A DNA stretch of 64,000 bases from JADKBO01 sp965230345. Lineage in GTDB: Bacteria; Bacteroidota; Bacteroidia; Chitinophagales; Saprospiraceae. The notes under the pieces were generated by a model. That model made no database searches. It saw nothing but the letters and a program-made list of their open reading frames with translations, and was not told where the DNA came from. The position numbers were made by a program, and so were the translations under genes. The stretch is from assembly GCA_965230345.1 (NCBI GenBank), contig CBDDKR010000002.1:1116001-1180000 (forward strand). The letters are read 5' to 3'. Position 1 is the stretch's first letter, and the number at the start of each line of letters is the position of its first letter. Positions 26,467 through 35,073 of the stretch are shown here, in pieces.

Positions 26467-26994
26467 ATGAAATCCCCTAAAGCCTTAAAGTCTTTTCCTG
26501 CCTTTTTGTTGGTTATTGGTCTGGTGCTTTTTCTCTCTTCGTGTGAAAAAGACGAAATCGATAAATTGCCAAAGGAGTCCATGACAGGACGTAACTCTTT
26601 TGGATGCCTTATTAATGATAAAGCCTTTCTTCCGAAAAAAACATTTCTAAAGCATTACTTGCAGTGTGAATATAGTCCAATTGATAGCTTATTCTATATT
26701 AATGCTTCGAATGGCGATTATCGTTTTGATTTATTCTTGCATAATCCTGAAATTGAGCAAAATGCTTTACTGGTTGACCCTGAATGGTTTGATGGTATAT
26801 CTTTAATATCAGATAGTAATAATGTTGAATGCAATGATGATAATCAACATTTAGACTTAGACAATAGTCATATCTACATTTCTCACTTAGATTTTGAAGA
26901 GCGAATTGTTTCAGGCACCTTTCACCTCGAATTTATATGTGGAGGTGAGGAATACATCGTAGATCACGGCGTATTTGACTTATCTTTTTATTGA
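26467..26994 (+). CDS. Lipoprotein, tandem family copy B
   Basis: A 175-aa lipoprotein, paralogue of copy A directly upstream. Signal peptide and lipobox (L-S-S-C26) are the same; residues 1-67 differ from A at five positions, the segment V-E-C-N-D-D-N-Q-H-L-D-L-D-N through G-V-F-D-L is almost unchanged, but the middle (~68-118) is rewritten (for example Y-S-P-I-D-S-L-F against Y-D-Q-D-Y-N-Y-F). The last residues end S-F-Y instead of R-F-N-I-Y. The 97-bp spacer upstream is a repeat of the spacer before copy A, so each copy brings its own promoter-like TATCTTTA (26440-26447). Function unknown. Confidence 0.8.
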   Translation: MKSPKALKSFPAFLLVIGLVLFLSSCEKDEIDKLPKESMTGRNSFGCLINDKAFLPKKTFLKHYLQCEYSPIDSLFYINASNGDYRFDLFLHNPEIEQNALLVDPEWFDGISLISDSNNVECNDDNQHLDLDNSHIYISHLDFEERIVSGTFHLEFICGGEEYIVDHGVFDLSFY

Positions 26995-27048
26995 TTAGAT
27001 TTTTGAGTATAAGATTATTTCATAATTAATCCATAATACTTTCAAACC

Positions 27049-27189
27049 ATGAATCGATTAAAATGCCTTTGGGCATTAGCATTGCTATGTGCTACATCCT
27101 GCCTGTATTGTATGATCAGATCAATAGCTGTACCTAATTCATGTCAATTATATATCCTTGAATTAATCAGAAGACCCTCTAAGTATTAA
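27049..27189 (+). CDS. Short lipoprotein-like open frame (46 aa), possibly a truncated gene
   Basis: ATG 27049 to TAA 27189. The product starts like a lipoprotein (M-N-R-L-K, hydrophobic A-L-A-L-L-C, then A-T-S-C18) but continues with a Cys-rich, non-repetitive 28-residue tail. The end of the frame runs to within 57 bp of nadC and overlaps the place where the nadC -33 element should be. It may be a tiny lipoprotein (as toxin-entericidin-like or lysis-type peptides are), or the surviving head of a larger lost lipoprotein gene next to the tandem array. No family recognised. Confidence 0.35.
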   Translation: MNRLKCLWALALLCATSCLYCMIRSIAVPNSCQLYILELIRRPSKY

Positions 27190-27214
27190 CTGTGCAACAA
27201 TCCTTTAAATTGAT

Positions 27215-27222
27215 TACTTTTG
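27215..27222 (+). promoter_or_regulatory. -7 element before nadC
   Basis: TACTTTTG matches the Bacteroidota -7 consensus TAnnTTTG; 20 bp upstream is GTG (27192-27194) in place of TTG. The start codon of nadC is 25 bp downstream, so the leader would be about 18 bases. Confidence 0.5.
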
Positions 27223-27246
27223 CTGCGAAAATTAACAATATAGACT

Positions 27247-28101
27247 ATGGAAGGCATCAATCCTCAAGAGTTAAATGATTTTATTGATAAAGCATTATAC
27301 GAAGATATTAGAGAAGGGGATCACACCTCGCTAGCTTGTATACCTGAAGATTTGACCCAGACAGCTGTGTTGAAAGTAAAAGATGTTGGAACTCTAGCGG
27401 GTGTTGAATTTGCCGAAAAGGTTTTTAAAAAATTGGACCCAAACTGTACTTTCGATGTTTTTATAAAAGATGGAAGTGATATTAAGCCAGGAGATATTGC
27501 GTTTGAAGTTACTTCGAAGGCTCAAATATTGCTTAAGGGGGAACGACTGGTTCTTAATACGATGCAGAGGCTAAGTGGCATTTCAACAATAAGCAGTCGA
27601 TTTGCAATTGAAGTTGAAGATCTTGATGTCAAAATATTGGATACACGTAAGACAACGCCGAATATGCGTTTCTTGGAAAAGTGGGCTGTACGAATAGGAG
27701 GATGTCACAATTATAGAGATGGACTCTATGATTGGATCATGATAAAAGACAACCATCATGATGCCTGTGGAGGATTGACAAAGGCGATTAACAGGGTCCA
27801 TGAGTATCTTGCTCAGAATAATTTAGATCTAGGCATTACAGTAGAAGTTAGAAACCTTGTGGAATTATACGAGGTATTAGAAGTTGGAGGTGTAACTAGG
27901 ATTATGTTAGATAATTTCGACGTTCCAATTATGAAAGAAGCTGTTGCGATTGTAAATAAGCAATTTGAAACAGAGGCATCTGGTGGAATTACACTACAAA
28001 CCGTAAGAAATTATGCTGAAACGGGTGTAGATTACATATCTGTCGGAGCCTTGACTCATTCTGCTGGGTCATTGGATCTAAGTCTAAAAATCAAAAAATA
28101 A
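27247..28101 (+). CDS. nadC: Nicotinate-nucleotide pyrophosphorylase (quinolinate phosphoribosyltransferase)
   Basis: A 284-aa enzyme, normal length. It converts quinolinate and PRPP to nicotinate mononucleotide in de novo NAD synthesis. Recognisable: E-D-I-R-E-G-D-H-T-S near the N-terminus, L-N-T-M-Q-R-L-S-G-I-S-T, D-T-R-K-T-T-P-N-M-R (substrate-binding Arg/Lys), G-G-C-H-N-Y-R-D-G-L-Y-D and I-K-D-N-H (PRPP site), I-M-L-D-N-F and the end A-S-G-G-I and Y-I-S-V-G-A-L-T-H-S. Start ATG 27247 lies 25 bp after a -7 element. The next gene begins with GTG at the base after the stop, so both are one transcript; the ABC permease has no known role in NAD synthesis. Confidence 0.95.
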   Translation: MEGINPQELNDFIDKALYEDIREGDHTSLACIPEDLTQTAVLKVKDVGTLAGVEFAEKVFKKLDPNCTFDVFIKDGSDIKPGDIAFEVTSKAQILLKGERLVLNTMQRLSGISTISSRFAIEVEDLDVKILDTRKTTPNMRFLEKWAVRIGGCHNYRDGLYDWIMIKDNHHDACGGLTKAINRVHEYLAQNNLDLGITVEVRNLVELYEVLEVGGVTRIMLDNFDVPIMKEAVAIVNKQFETEASGGITLQTVRNYAETGVDYISVGALTHSAGSLDLSLKIKK

Positions 28102-29169
28102 GTGGTTTCTTCACCCAATAAGTTGTTATGGGAGAAGGTGAAAAACAAACCCACTATGATATGGGGGTTGTCTGTTATTTTTATTCTATCAATTCTAGCA
28201 ATATTTGCATTTCTAATTATTCCAGATGATTCAACAGATGCGAATAATCAAATAGTAGAAATCCCTCTAAAGCCGTGGGGATATAAGGTGAAGATATTCA
28301 ATGCTTCAAATAACAATAAGAAGGTCTCATTTGGTCAATATCTGCTTTTTGGACAATCAAGCAATGAAGACCCTATTCCGTATGATTCCGTTCACTTGAA
28401 TGGACAAACAGCAGTATTTTATACTCCTTTAGGAACTCAAAGAATTGTACAAATTGATGCAGACAATGCTATGGATTACGTCGAAGAAAAGACTAGGTTT
28501 CAGACATTTTATCTTGGTACAGATAGATTTGGTCGGGATCTTCTTAGTCGATTAATACTAGGTATTCGAATATCATTGTTTGCTGGATTTATGGCTGTGA
28601 TAGTTTCTATATTGATTGGAGTAAGCCTTGGGTCGATAGCGGGATATTTTGGTGGTTGGTTGGATCAATTGGTTATGTATTTAATCAATGTTACTTGGTC
28701 TATTCCTACTATTTTATTGGTTTTCGCCATTGTATTGGCTTTTGGTAGAGGTCTTGGAGTAATCTTTCTTGCGGTGGGGTTAACGATGTGGGTTGATGTC
28801 GCCAGAATTGTCAGAGGACAGGTACTAAGTATAAAGGAACAAACCTTTGTTCTTGCAGCTAAAAGTATTGGTTTATCAAATAGAGTGATCATAATGAGAC
28901 ATATCCTTCCAAATATTGCTGGACCCCTATTGGTTATCATCTCAGCTAATTTTGCAACGGCTATTTTGATTGAAGCAGGACTTAGCTATTTGGGCTTTGG
29001 TGTCAATCCTCCTGCTCCATCTCTTGGCAATTTATTGAATGAGAACTATGGTTATGTATTAAGTGGTAATTTCGGTATTGCCGTATTACCGGCACTCTTA
29101 ATCATGATTTTGGTATTGGCTTTTAACCTAATAGGTTCCGGTCTTCGAGACATATTTGATATCAAATAA
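28102..29169 (+). CDS. ABC transporter permease (dipeptide/oligopeptide DppC/OppC type)
   Basis: A 355-aa inner-membrane protein starting at GTG 28102 immediately after nadC. First membrane helix at ~18-40, then a large periplasmic insert (~45-130, carrying G-Q-Y-L-L-F-G-Q-S), the usual L-G-T-D-R-F-G-R-D-L-L-S-R-L-I-L-G-I-R-I-S-L entry, and five more helices. The EAA loop that contacts the ATPase is clear: E-Q-T-F-V-L-A-A-K-S-I-G-L-S-N then H-I-L-P-N-I-A-G. Family members import peptides or nickel with a partner permease, two ATPases and a binding protein; none of these is adjacent, as is common in Bacteroidota where the parts are scattered. The periplasmic insert is longer than in E. coli DppC. 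Confidence 0.88.
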   Translation: MVSSPNKLLWEKVKNKPTMIWGLSVIFILSILAIFAFLIIPDDSTDANNQIVEIPLKPWGYKVKIFNASNNNKKVSFGQYLLFGQSSNEDPIPYDSVHLNGQTAVFYTPLGTQRIVQIDADNAMDYVEEKTRFQTFYLGTDRFGRDLLSRLILGIRISLFAGFMAVIVSILIGVSLGSIAGYFGGWLDQLVMYLINVTWSIPTILLVFAIVLAFGRGLGVIFLAVGLTMWVDVARIVRGQVLSIKEQTFVLAAKSIGLSNRVIIMRHILPNIAGPLLVIISANFATAILIEAGLSYLGFGVNPPAPSLGNLLNENYGYVLSGNFGIAVLPALLIMILVLAFNLIGSGLRDIFDIK

Positions 29170-30266
29170 TGGATTCATCTTCCGTTGGTTTGATGACATA
29201 AACCGATCGTCTTTTTTATACAAACATGGTGAGAATAATCCACTAAGTTGGTTGTCTATTATAGTTTACATTAAGTGCTGTTAAACAATTAAGGATTTAC
29301 CGCAGAAAACAGATAGTTAAGTTCAATTGAATAAATCACTCTTTAGAGAGTAAAGTTACTTTTTACTAAAATCGAATTGAAAACACGTAATAATAGAAAG
29401 TGCAATTGAACTCCTAAGCTAGACTTATTCATCTGATTGGAAGGTGGAGCCCCAAAAAATTGTGATTAAGTGGAATCATACGGTTCGAAATGTTGGATTT
29501 GAAGTAGGTATTTACTTACAGATGATAGGTTATAAAGCATCAAACTGAATAATATAGAATGTGGTAGATCCAAATTATCTTTTAATTTTCTGGTGACCCA
29601 ATGATGTATCCTGAAAAGGATGTTTAATTGTCAGAAATATCATTAATGATCTACGAAGTAATGATGTTAAAGTAGGAAGAGGAAATATCACATCGTTGTT
29701 TAAGTATATATCTTCTATATCTAGAATAAACTGTTGATTCCACTTTTTCGATTTGCACCAAGAAGGTTTAACTAAATGAAGCTAATTCGAAGTTGACAAG
29801 AAGATTAATAAATCGCTGAACCAATCTATTAGTTGAGTACAAGTGAAGTGTTCAGTAACTACAGGTTGTAGTACTCAAATCATTTATCAGCTAACTATAA
29901 TAGAGTGGAAAGGATAAGATTTAATACAAGTTTATTTCTTCCTTCCAAATAAATGGTAGAGTTAATATTTCCTTGACTCAACTTGTGAAAATCATTGATT
30001 AGTGTATTTGATTTTTATAAAATGATTATAAGGTTGAGTTGAAAATAAATTGTTCTTAATAAACAGGTTTGATTTATAACTAATGATTATCGAAGGAAAT
30101 TACTTAATGTGGGTCACCAAAAAATGTCGCTAGAGGAGAAATTCCTACTACTTACTGATAGGGCTATTTGTTTTGTATTAAACATTTAAGGTCCTTCAGT
30201 AAGTAGAAAACCAAGATACATTTTCCTTATTACGAAACAACGGTAAATAAAATAGCACAGGAGGTA
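29170..30266. other. ~1.1-kb gene-poor region
   Basis: No frame with start, length and composition typical of a gene was found on either strand, and no tRNA, rRNA or recognised RNA family. It is more AT-rich than the flanks, with frequent stops in all frames, as expected for decayed coding DNA or an unrecognised non-coding RNA. A 9-bp inverted pair TGGTGACCC (29591-29599) and GGGTCACCA (30111-30119) is the only long symmetric match seen, and at this spacing may be chance. Confidence 0.4.
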
Positions 30267-30335
30267 ATGTTTTATGTACGGGTTTGTTGTGGTAAAATCA
30301 TTCAATCTGGTATCTTTATAGAAAGGAAGTCATGA
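30267..30335 (+). CDS. Possible 22-aa leader peptide before the histidine kinase
   Basis: ATG at 30267 is preceded by an excellent Shine-Dalgarno sequence (AGGAGG at 30259-30264), rare in this window where most genes lack one. The frame codes for 22 residues ending at TGA 30333-30335, one base before the TTG start of the kinase, so the two could be translationally coupled. Against it: a promoter candidate for the kinase (30283-30318) lies inside the frame, which would leave it untranscribed. Weakly supported. Confidence 0.25.
   Translation: MFYVRVCCGKIIQSGIFIERKS
30283..30318 (+). promoter_or_regulatory. Promoter candidate for histidine kinase operon
   Basis: TTTGTTG (30283-30289) and TATCTTTA (30311-30318) stand 21 bp apart, close to the Bacteroidota arrangement TTG-N19-21-TAnnTTTG with one mismatch in the last -7 base. 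The kinase start codon TTG is 18 bp further on, after AGGAAG (30325-30330). Confidence 0.4.
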
Positions 30336-30336
30336 T

Positions 30337-33306
30337 TTGAAATCTCCAATTAGAAGTTTCATTATATGGGTAATAGTCTTAACTCTAACGAATAGTCTAG
30401 AGAGCCAGATCATACATGACATAAGACAATACACCATTGAAAATGGATTGCCGGAGCGTGTTGTTAACCATGTGATACGAGATTCATTTGGGTTTTTCTA
30501 TATCGTTGATGAACAATCCATCAGAAGATACGATGGTCAGCAATTTGTGGATGTTGATATTCAAAATCTTAAATCAAAGAAGGTCAAATCCCATGAAATA
30601 AAGAAGCTGTTTAAACATAAAAATGGGAATATCTATATAAGAACCAAGAGTATCAACTCAGTTTTTTATATCAGACCTGGAGACAAATATGTCTCCTCAA
30701 TTCCACTGAATGACGAATATGAAATAATTGTAGACGAAAAGCTCATTTATGGGGTCCATAAGTCGAATGAAGGCTATCAACTTTTTGAATTTTCGGAGGG
30801 TTTGCTCTCGAATAATTTTTTATGTACGACTTCTTCAATTCCTGAGATAGTCATTCAAAATAATGGAGTATACTACATTCAAAATTATGATAATGAAATC
30901 TTAGTTTTAGAATCCAATAGGTTAAGAAAGATTGAACGCAAAGGGAAGTTAATTAGGCGTGGCGATGAAGTATTGTTGGCAAGTAATACTGGATTTTATA
31001 GCTTGAAAGGCAATGAAGTAAATCTATTAAGCAAGTTGCCGATGGATTCTCTTGAGTGTAAGTTCTTAAGTATGGATGAGAAGGGAAATATCATTGCTCC
31101 ATATACACACATCCCGAGATTTACTGAGGCTCTTTGGATTTTTACCAATAAAAACAAGTTGGTTTCGTGTGATAGTATTTTATTGAAAAATGAGGTGTTT
31201 AAGGATATATATGCAGACGATGTGTTTCACCAATGGATTGAAGTTGGGTATAGTGGATTACATGTGTTTTCCTTTGTGCGGGACGGAATCAGAAATTACA
31301 ATAATGTTCCGTTAAATGGACTAACATTCGGGTTTATCGTTTCTGGTATTGTGTCTAATGACAATGGAGATTTGTTTTACTTGAAAGAAGCATCAAAGCT
31401 TTATTACAAGAAGTTTGACGAAAGGGTCGCATCAAGGTGGTTTGTAGAAGAAAGTAAAGAATTTAGGCAGAATGGTAAATTAAGATATGACTCCAAGAAA
31501 AAGGTACTTTACTCTTATTCTTATACTTACGAAAATAAGAGTATACTGTATCAGATTGATCCAGTCTCTCAAACTTGGAAGAAAAGAATCATTCCATATA
31601 AGTTAAACAATTTACGGGTTATAAATGATCGATTGTATCTGATGGGGTATCATAAGGATACAACTCAAGGAGTTCTTTCATCGTATGACTTTGAGACAGA
31701 CTTGTATGAAGAAATATTGTTAGTAAATGATGCTGAAAATCATCGTTTGCATGAACTTGTATATCTCGAGGAAATGGAGGAGTTTATACTAGGAACTCAA
31801 GAAGGCCTAGTTGTTCTAGATCATAATTTTGAAGAAAAAGAAAGACTTGATCGTTACCAAACGGACTTATCCAAAAATCTAGAATTTGATTATATCAGAG
31901 CGGTCCATGAATACAATAATTATTTGATCATTGGATCATTAGGGGGAGGCATCTACATATTAGACAAGTATAGTAAGAAAATTGTAGAACAATTTTCGCA
32001 AGAAGAAGGGTTGACAAACAATAAAGCTATTGCCATGGTGAATGACAACTTGGGTAATTGTTGGATCGCTACTTGGAATGGACTGAATGTATTAAATAAA
32101 GAATTAGAATTAATAGGAAAATATTATGAACATCATGGGTTAGCCGATCGTGAGTTTAATACAGGAGCCGTTGCGAAAGATGAAAGAGGTCTTTTGTATT
32201 TTGGATCAATAAATGGAGTGGTTAGTGTGGATCCCAAAATTTTGCTTAATTGGGATGATAAAACAGGGTGTTATTTTAAAGAAATAAAAGTCTTTAAAAG
32301 CAATCAGGTTGAGTTAGTGGATCATATTGATCAAAATGATGACATTGACTCTGTATTGATTAATCTTGAAAAGCCCAACTATTATAAATTTCCATTTGAA
32401 GAAGTGACCCCTGAAGCCTTTTGTTCAGATGATGGAGTAACAATTAGAACTTGGACAGATAAAATTAGTATTTCTAATATTAGAAAAGGACAGCACAGCT
32501 TAACAGTAAACTGCCCCAATAGTAAGTTTTCTCAGGGCTTAGGAATTCATGTCTCCAAATCGTATACCCGATTGTGGCAAGGCTTGCTATTTGTTCTTTC
32601 CGTCCTGTTGGTCAGTTACGCGTTCATTAGAAACAATCGGATCAAACAAGATCGCCAATCAAAAATTGATCGTAAAATTTCCGAGCTTCAGTTGTCCGCT
32701 TTACAAGCGCAAATGAATCCTCATTTCATTTTTAATGCCTTAGGAGCCATACAGTTTTTCATTCAGTCCCATGATACGGATAAAGCAGATGAATATCTTT
32801 CTGATTTTGCTATGCTTATGAGGAAAATTTTAGAAGCTTCCAAATCGAAATACATTACAATTGAACAAGAAATCGAAATACTCAGGTTGTATATCAGACT
32901 GGAAAACATTCGATATGAGCAATCGTTTGATTATTCTATTTCTACAGACCCTGAATTAGATCTTGATTATACTATTCCGCCAATGATACTTCAACCACTT
33001 ATCGAAAATGCAATCAATCATGGAATAGTACACTTAAAAGAGCGTAAAGGTGAATTGCAGTTGAGATTCTTTCTTGAAGGAGAGGTCTTAATATGCGAAA
33101 TTGATGATAATGGAATTGGTCGTAAAAAAGCAAAAGAAATGCGATCAATTAAGGTGCATAAATCTCGCGGAATGGAGATCATTAATGATCGAATAGAAAC
33201 CATTAACAATATGGGAAATGTTAAGGCAGAACTGAGTGTAACGGATAAATATGATTCAAAAAATGAATCGGTTGGAACAAAAGTGGTATTAAAAATCGAA
33301 AGCTAA
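30337..33306 (+). CDS. Propeller-sensor histidine kinase (LytS/YehU type)
   Basis: A 989-aa membrane kinase. Start is TTG at 30337, the only start possible in frame after the stop at 30319, with AGGAAG seven bases upstream. Signal/anchor at residues 5-22, then a large periplasmic beta-propeller sensor (~25-690) opening with I-R-Q-Y-T-I-E-N-G-L-P and containing repeats such as I-I-G-S-L-G-G-G-I-Y-I-L-D and C-W-I-A-T-W-N-G-L-N-V-L. A membrane helix lies at ~740-760, followed by the His_kinase domain Q-M-N-P-H796-F-I-F-N (phosphorylated His796) and a HATPase with L-I-E-N-A-I-N-H-G and D-D-N-G-I-G (923-928). The usual Y_Y_Y beta domain is reduced. Pairs with the LytTR regulator two bases downstream. 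Confidence 0.92.
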   Translation: MKSPIRSFIIWVIVLTLTNSLESQIIHDIRQYTIENGLPERVVNHVIRDSFGFFYIVDEQSIRRYDGQQFVDVDIQNLKSKKVKSHEIKKLFKHKNGNIYIRTKSINSVFYIRPGDKYVSSIPLNDEYEIIVDEKLIYGVHKSNEGYQLFEFSEGLLSNNFLCTTSSIPEIVIQNNGVYYIQNYDNEILVLESNRLRKIERKGKLIRRGDEVLLASNTGFYSLKGNEVNLLSKLPMDSLECKFLSMDEKGNIIAPYTHIPRFTEALWIFTNKNKLVSCDSILLKNEVFKDIYADDVFHQWIEVGYSGLHVFSFVRDGIRNYNNVPLNGLTFGFIVSGIVSNDNGDLFYLKEASKLYYKKFDERVASRWFVEESKEFRQNGKLRYDSKKKVLYSYSYTYENKSILYQIDPVSQTWKKRIIPYKLNNLRVINDRLYLMGYHKDTTQGVLSSYDFETDLYEEILLVNDAENHRLHELVYLEEMEEFILGTQEGLVVLDHNFEEKERLDRYQTDLSKNLEFDYIRAVHEYNNYLIIGSLGGGIYILDKYSKKIVEQFSQEEGLTNNKAIAMVNDNLGNCWIATWNGLNVLNKELELIGKYYEHHGLADREFNTGAVAKDERGLLYFGSINGVVSVDPKILLNWDDKTGCYFKEIKVFKSNQVELVDHIDQNDDIDSVLINLEKPNYYKFPFEEVTPEAFCSDDGVTIRTWTDKISISNIRKGQHSLTVNCPNSKFSQGLGIHVSKSYTRLWQGLLFVLSVLLVSYAFIRNNRIKQDRQSKIDRKISELQLSALQAQMNPHFIFNALGAIQFFIQSHDTDKADEYLSDFAMLMRKILEASKSKYITIEQEIEILRLYIRLENIRYEQSFDYSISTDPELDLDYTIPPMILQPLIENAINHGIVHLKERKGELQLRFFLEGEVLICEIDDNGIGRKKAKEMRSIKVHKSRGMEIINDRIETINNMGNVKAELSVTDKYDSKNESVGTKVVLKIES

Positions 33307-33308
33307 TT

Positions 33309-34064
33309 ATGGAAAGGAAACAATACAAAGCAATAATTATTGATGATGAACCCAAGTTAAGGGAGGTTTTATTTATAAAACTACAGCAGTATTGCCCTAA
33401 TATTCATATCGTTGATAAGGCAGGAAGTGCATCGGAAGGATATGATAGCATAATAAGAAATCAACCAGAGATCGTTTTTTTAGATATTTCTATGCCTGGA
33501 GAATCAGGATTCGATATGTTGTCAAGGTTTTCCACAGTCAATTTCAGTATAATATTTGTAACAGGGTTCAGCAAGTATGGAATTGATGCCCTTAAGGTAA
33601 ATGCAGTAGATTATTTATTAAAACCGGTAAACACTTCCGATTTAATTGTTGCGGTGAATAAAGCCATCGAAAGAATAGAAAAGCAACAAAGGCTTGAAAA
33701 GTACGAGAACTTACTTTTTAGTTTGAATAATCCAGGAGACCAAGAGGCAAAGCTTACCATTCCCAATAATCAGGAGTATAAGTTTGTAAAGATAAATGAA
33801 ATCATCAGATGCGAAGGGTGGCAAAAATATACAAAGTTTCATTTAAAGGATTCCAATCCCATTGTCAGCTCTTATAATCTGGGATACTATAGAGAAATGT
33901 TGTTAAAGTATAAGTTCTATGGTACTCATAAGTCGCATTTAATCAATACAGTTCATATCTCTTCTTATTTAAAAGAGGGAATAGTAGTAATGAATAATGG
34001 GGATGAAATTCCTGTTTCACGAAGGAAGCGCGAAGAGTTTGTCAACTTGTTTATAAAGACATAG
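33309..34064 (+). CDS. LytTR-family response regulator
   Basis: A 251-aa regulator. The receiver domain (~6-125) has the acidic pair D12-D13, phospho-acceptor Asp59 in V-F-L-D59-I-S-M-P-G, a T/S at V-T-G-F and the Lys in L-L-K-P-V. The C-terminal LytTR DNA-binding domain (~150-250) contains I-I-R-C-E-G-W-Q-K-Y-T-K-F and G-T-H-K-S-H-L-I-N-T. It starts 2 bp after the kinase stop (33306), so the two are a co-transcribed two-component system. Target genes are not evident; the coiled-coil secreted protein directly downstream is a candidate. Confidence 0.93.
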   Translation: MERKQYKAIIIDDEPKLREVLFIKLQQYCPNIHIVDKAGSASEGYDSIIRNQPEIVFLDISMPGESGFDMLSRFSTVNFSIIFVTGFSKYGIDALKVNAVDYLLKPVNTSDLIVAVNKAIERIEKQQRLEKYENLLFSLNNPGDQEAKLTIPNNQEYKFVKINEIIRCEGWQKYTKFHLKDSNPIVSSYNLGYYREMLLKYKFYGTHKSHLINTVHISSYLKEGIVVMNNGDEIPVSRRKREEFVNLFIKT

Positions 34065-34190
34065 TTGCTTTTTGTATCTATTTGTTAACTTGGACCACGA
34101 CTTTATTGTGACATTTTATCAATAGAAGTGTCTTAATGTAGGAATATATAAAAAGTATATACCAATATATAAACCAAAATTATAGAGAAT

Positions 34191-34865
34191 ATGAAATCAC
34201 TAGTTTTAACACTATTTACCCTATTTAGTCTGTCTAACTTGTTTGCCCAAGAGGTACAAGAACAAAGCAAAACCATGAGCATGGGACCTCATAGTGCTTT
34301 CTATGTAGACATTGAAGGTTTGGATAAGAAAAATGCGGAGAGAGAATGGAAGAAATACTTGAAAGAAAATTTCAAAAAAGTAAAAAGAAATAGAAAGGCT
34401 AAGGAGTTTTATACAGAAGATGGCAAGGTAAATCTAATCAATGGTTCTTCACCTATTACAATTTATAGTAAAATTGAGGAGAGAAAAGGTCAATCTACTA
34501 TTTATGCATGGGTGGATTTAGGAGATGATTTAGTAAGTTCAAAGGACCATCCTGAACAAGCTAAAGGGACTGAGCAGTTTATGTCTGATTTTTGGTTGAT
34601 AGGAAGAAAAAAGGCAATAAATATGGAGCTTGAGAAAGAGGAAAAAGCACTTAAAAAGCTTAATGGAAATCTTTCTAAATTGGAAAAAAAGAATAGTAAT
34701 CTTCATAAAGATATTGAAAACTATAAGCAGAAAATCTCTAAAGCAGAAGCAGGTATTGAAGAGAACTTGAAGCAACAAGACGATAAAAGAGTAGAAATTG
34801 AAGCTCAGAATAAGGTTATTGAAGAAGTAACGGCAAAGTTGAATAACCTCGGTAAGAACAAATAA
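34191..34865 (+). CDS. Exported protein with C-terminal coiled coil
   Basis: A 224-aa protein: signal peptide 1-19 (L-F-A-Q), an N-terminal globular part (~25-140, including S-M-G-P-H-S-A-F-Y-V-D-I and Y-A-W-V-D-L-G-D-D) and a C-terminal coiled coil (~145-218) with heptads such as L-E-K-E-E-K-A-L-K-K-L and L-S-K-L-E-K-K-N-S-N-L. No named family recognised, though similar exported proteins occur in Bacteroidota. It lies 126 bp downstream of the LytTR regulator and ends at a strong terminator, so it could be read-through transcribed from or controlled by that system. Periplasmic. Confidence 0.7.
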   Translation: MKSLVLTLFTLFSLSNLFAQEVQEQSKTMSMGPHSAFYVDIEGLDKKNAEREWKKYLKENFKKVKRNRKAKEFYTEDGKVNLINGSSPITIYSKIEERKGQSTIYAWVDLGDDLVSSKDHPEQAKGTEQFMSDFWLIGRKKAINMELEKEEKALKKLNGNLSKLEKKNSNLHKDIENYKQKISKAEAGIEENLKQQDDKRVEIEAQNKVIEEVTAKLNNLGKNK

Positions 34866-34904
34866 TTCTTGATTTAACAAGGAAAAGAGTATAATGTAAT
34901 GTTG

Positions 34905-34940
34905 AAAGCCTACTCCTTACTAGCAGGAGTGGGCTTTTTT
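34905..34940 (+). terminator. Rho-independent terminator
   Basis: Stem AAAGCCTACTCC (34905-34916) pairs with GGAGTGGGCTTT (34926-34937), with one T-G pair, loop of 9 bases and a following run of T to 34940. It ends the coiled-coil gene transcript. Confidence 0.88.
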
Positions 34941-35073
34941 ATGTTCTATAATATTCTACAATTAATTGATGGATACTTTTTAAAAGTATTGAGCCCTTAA
35001 CGTTGAGTGTATATGGCAAGTAAGTGGTTTTTACTCGAAATAAACGCCAACAATATTGTTATGAATTTACCTC

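Noticed and set aside
29591..30119. 9-bp inverted pair TGGTGACCC / GGGTCACCA as possible element ends
   Set aside because: Matches of this length are expected by chance in 1 kb, no target duplication or transposase is present.
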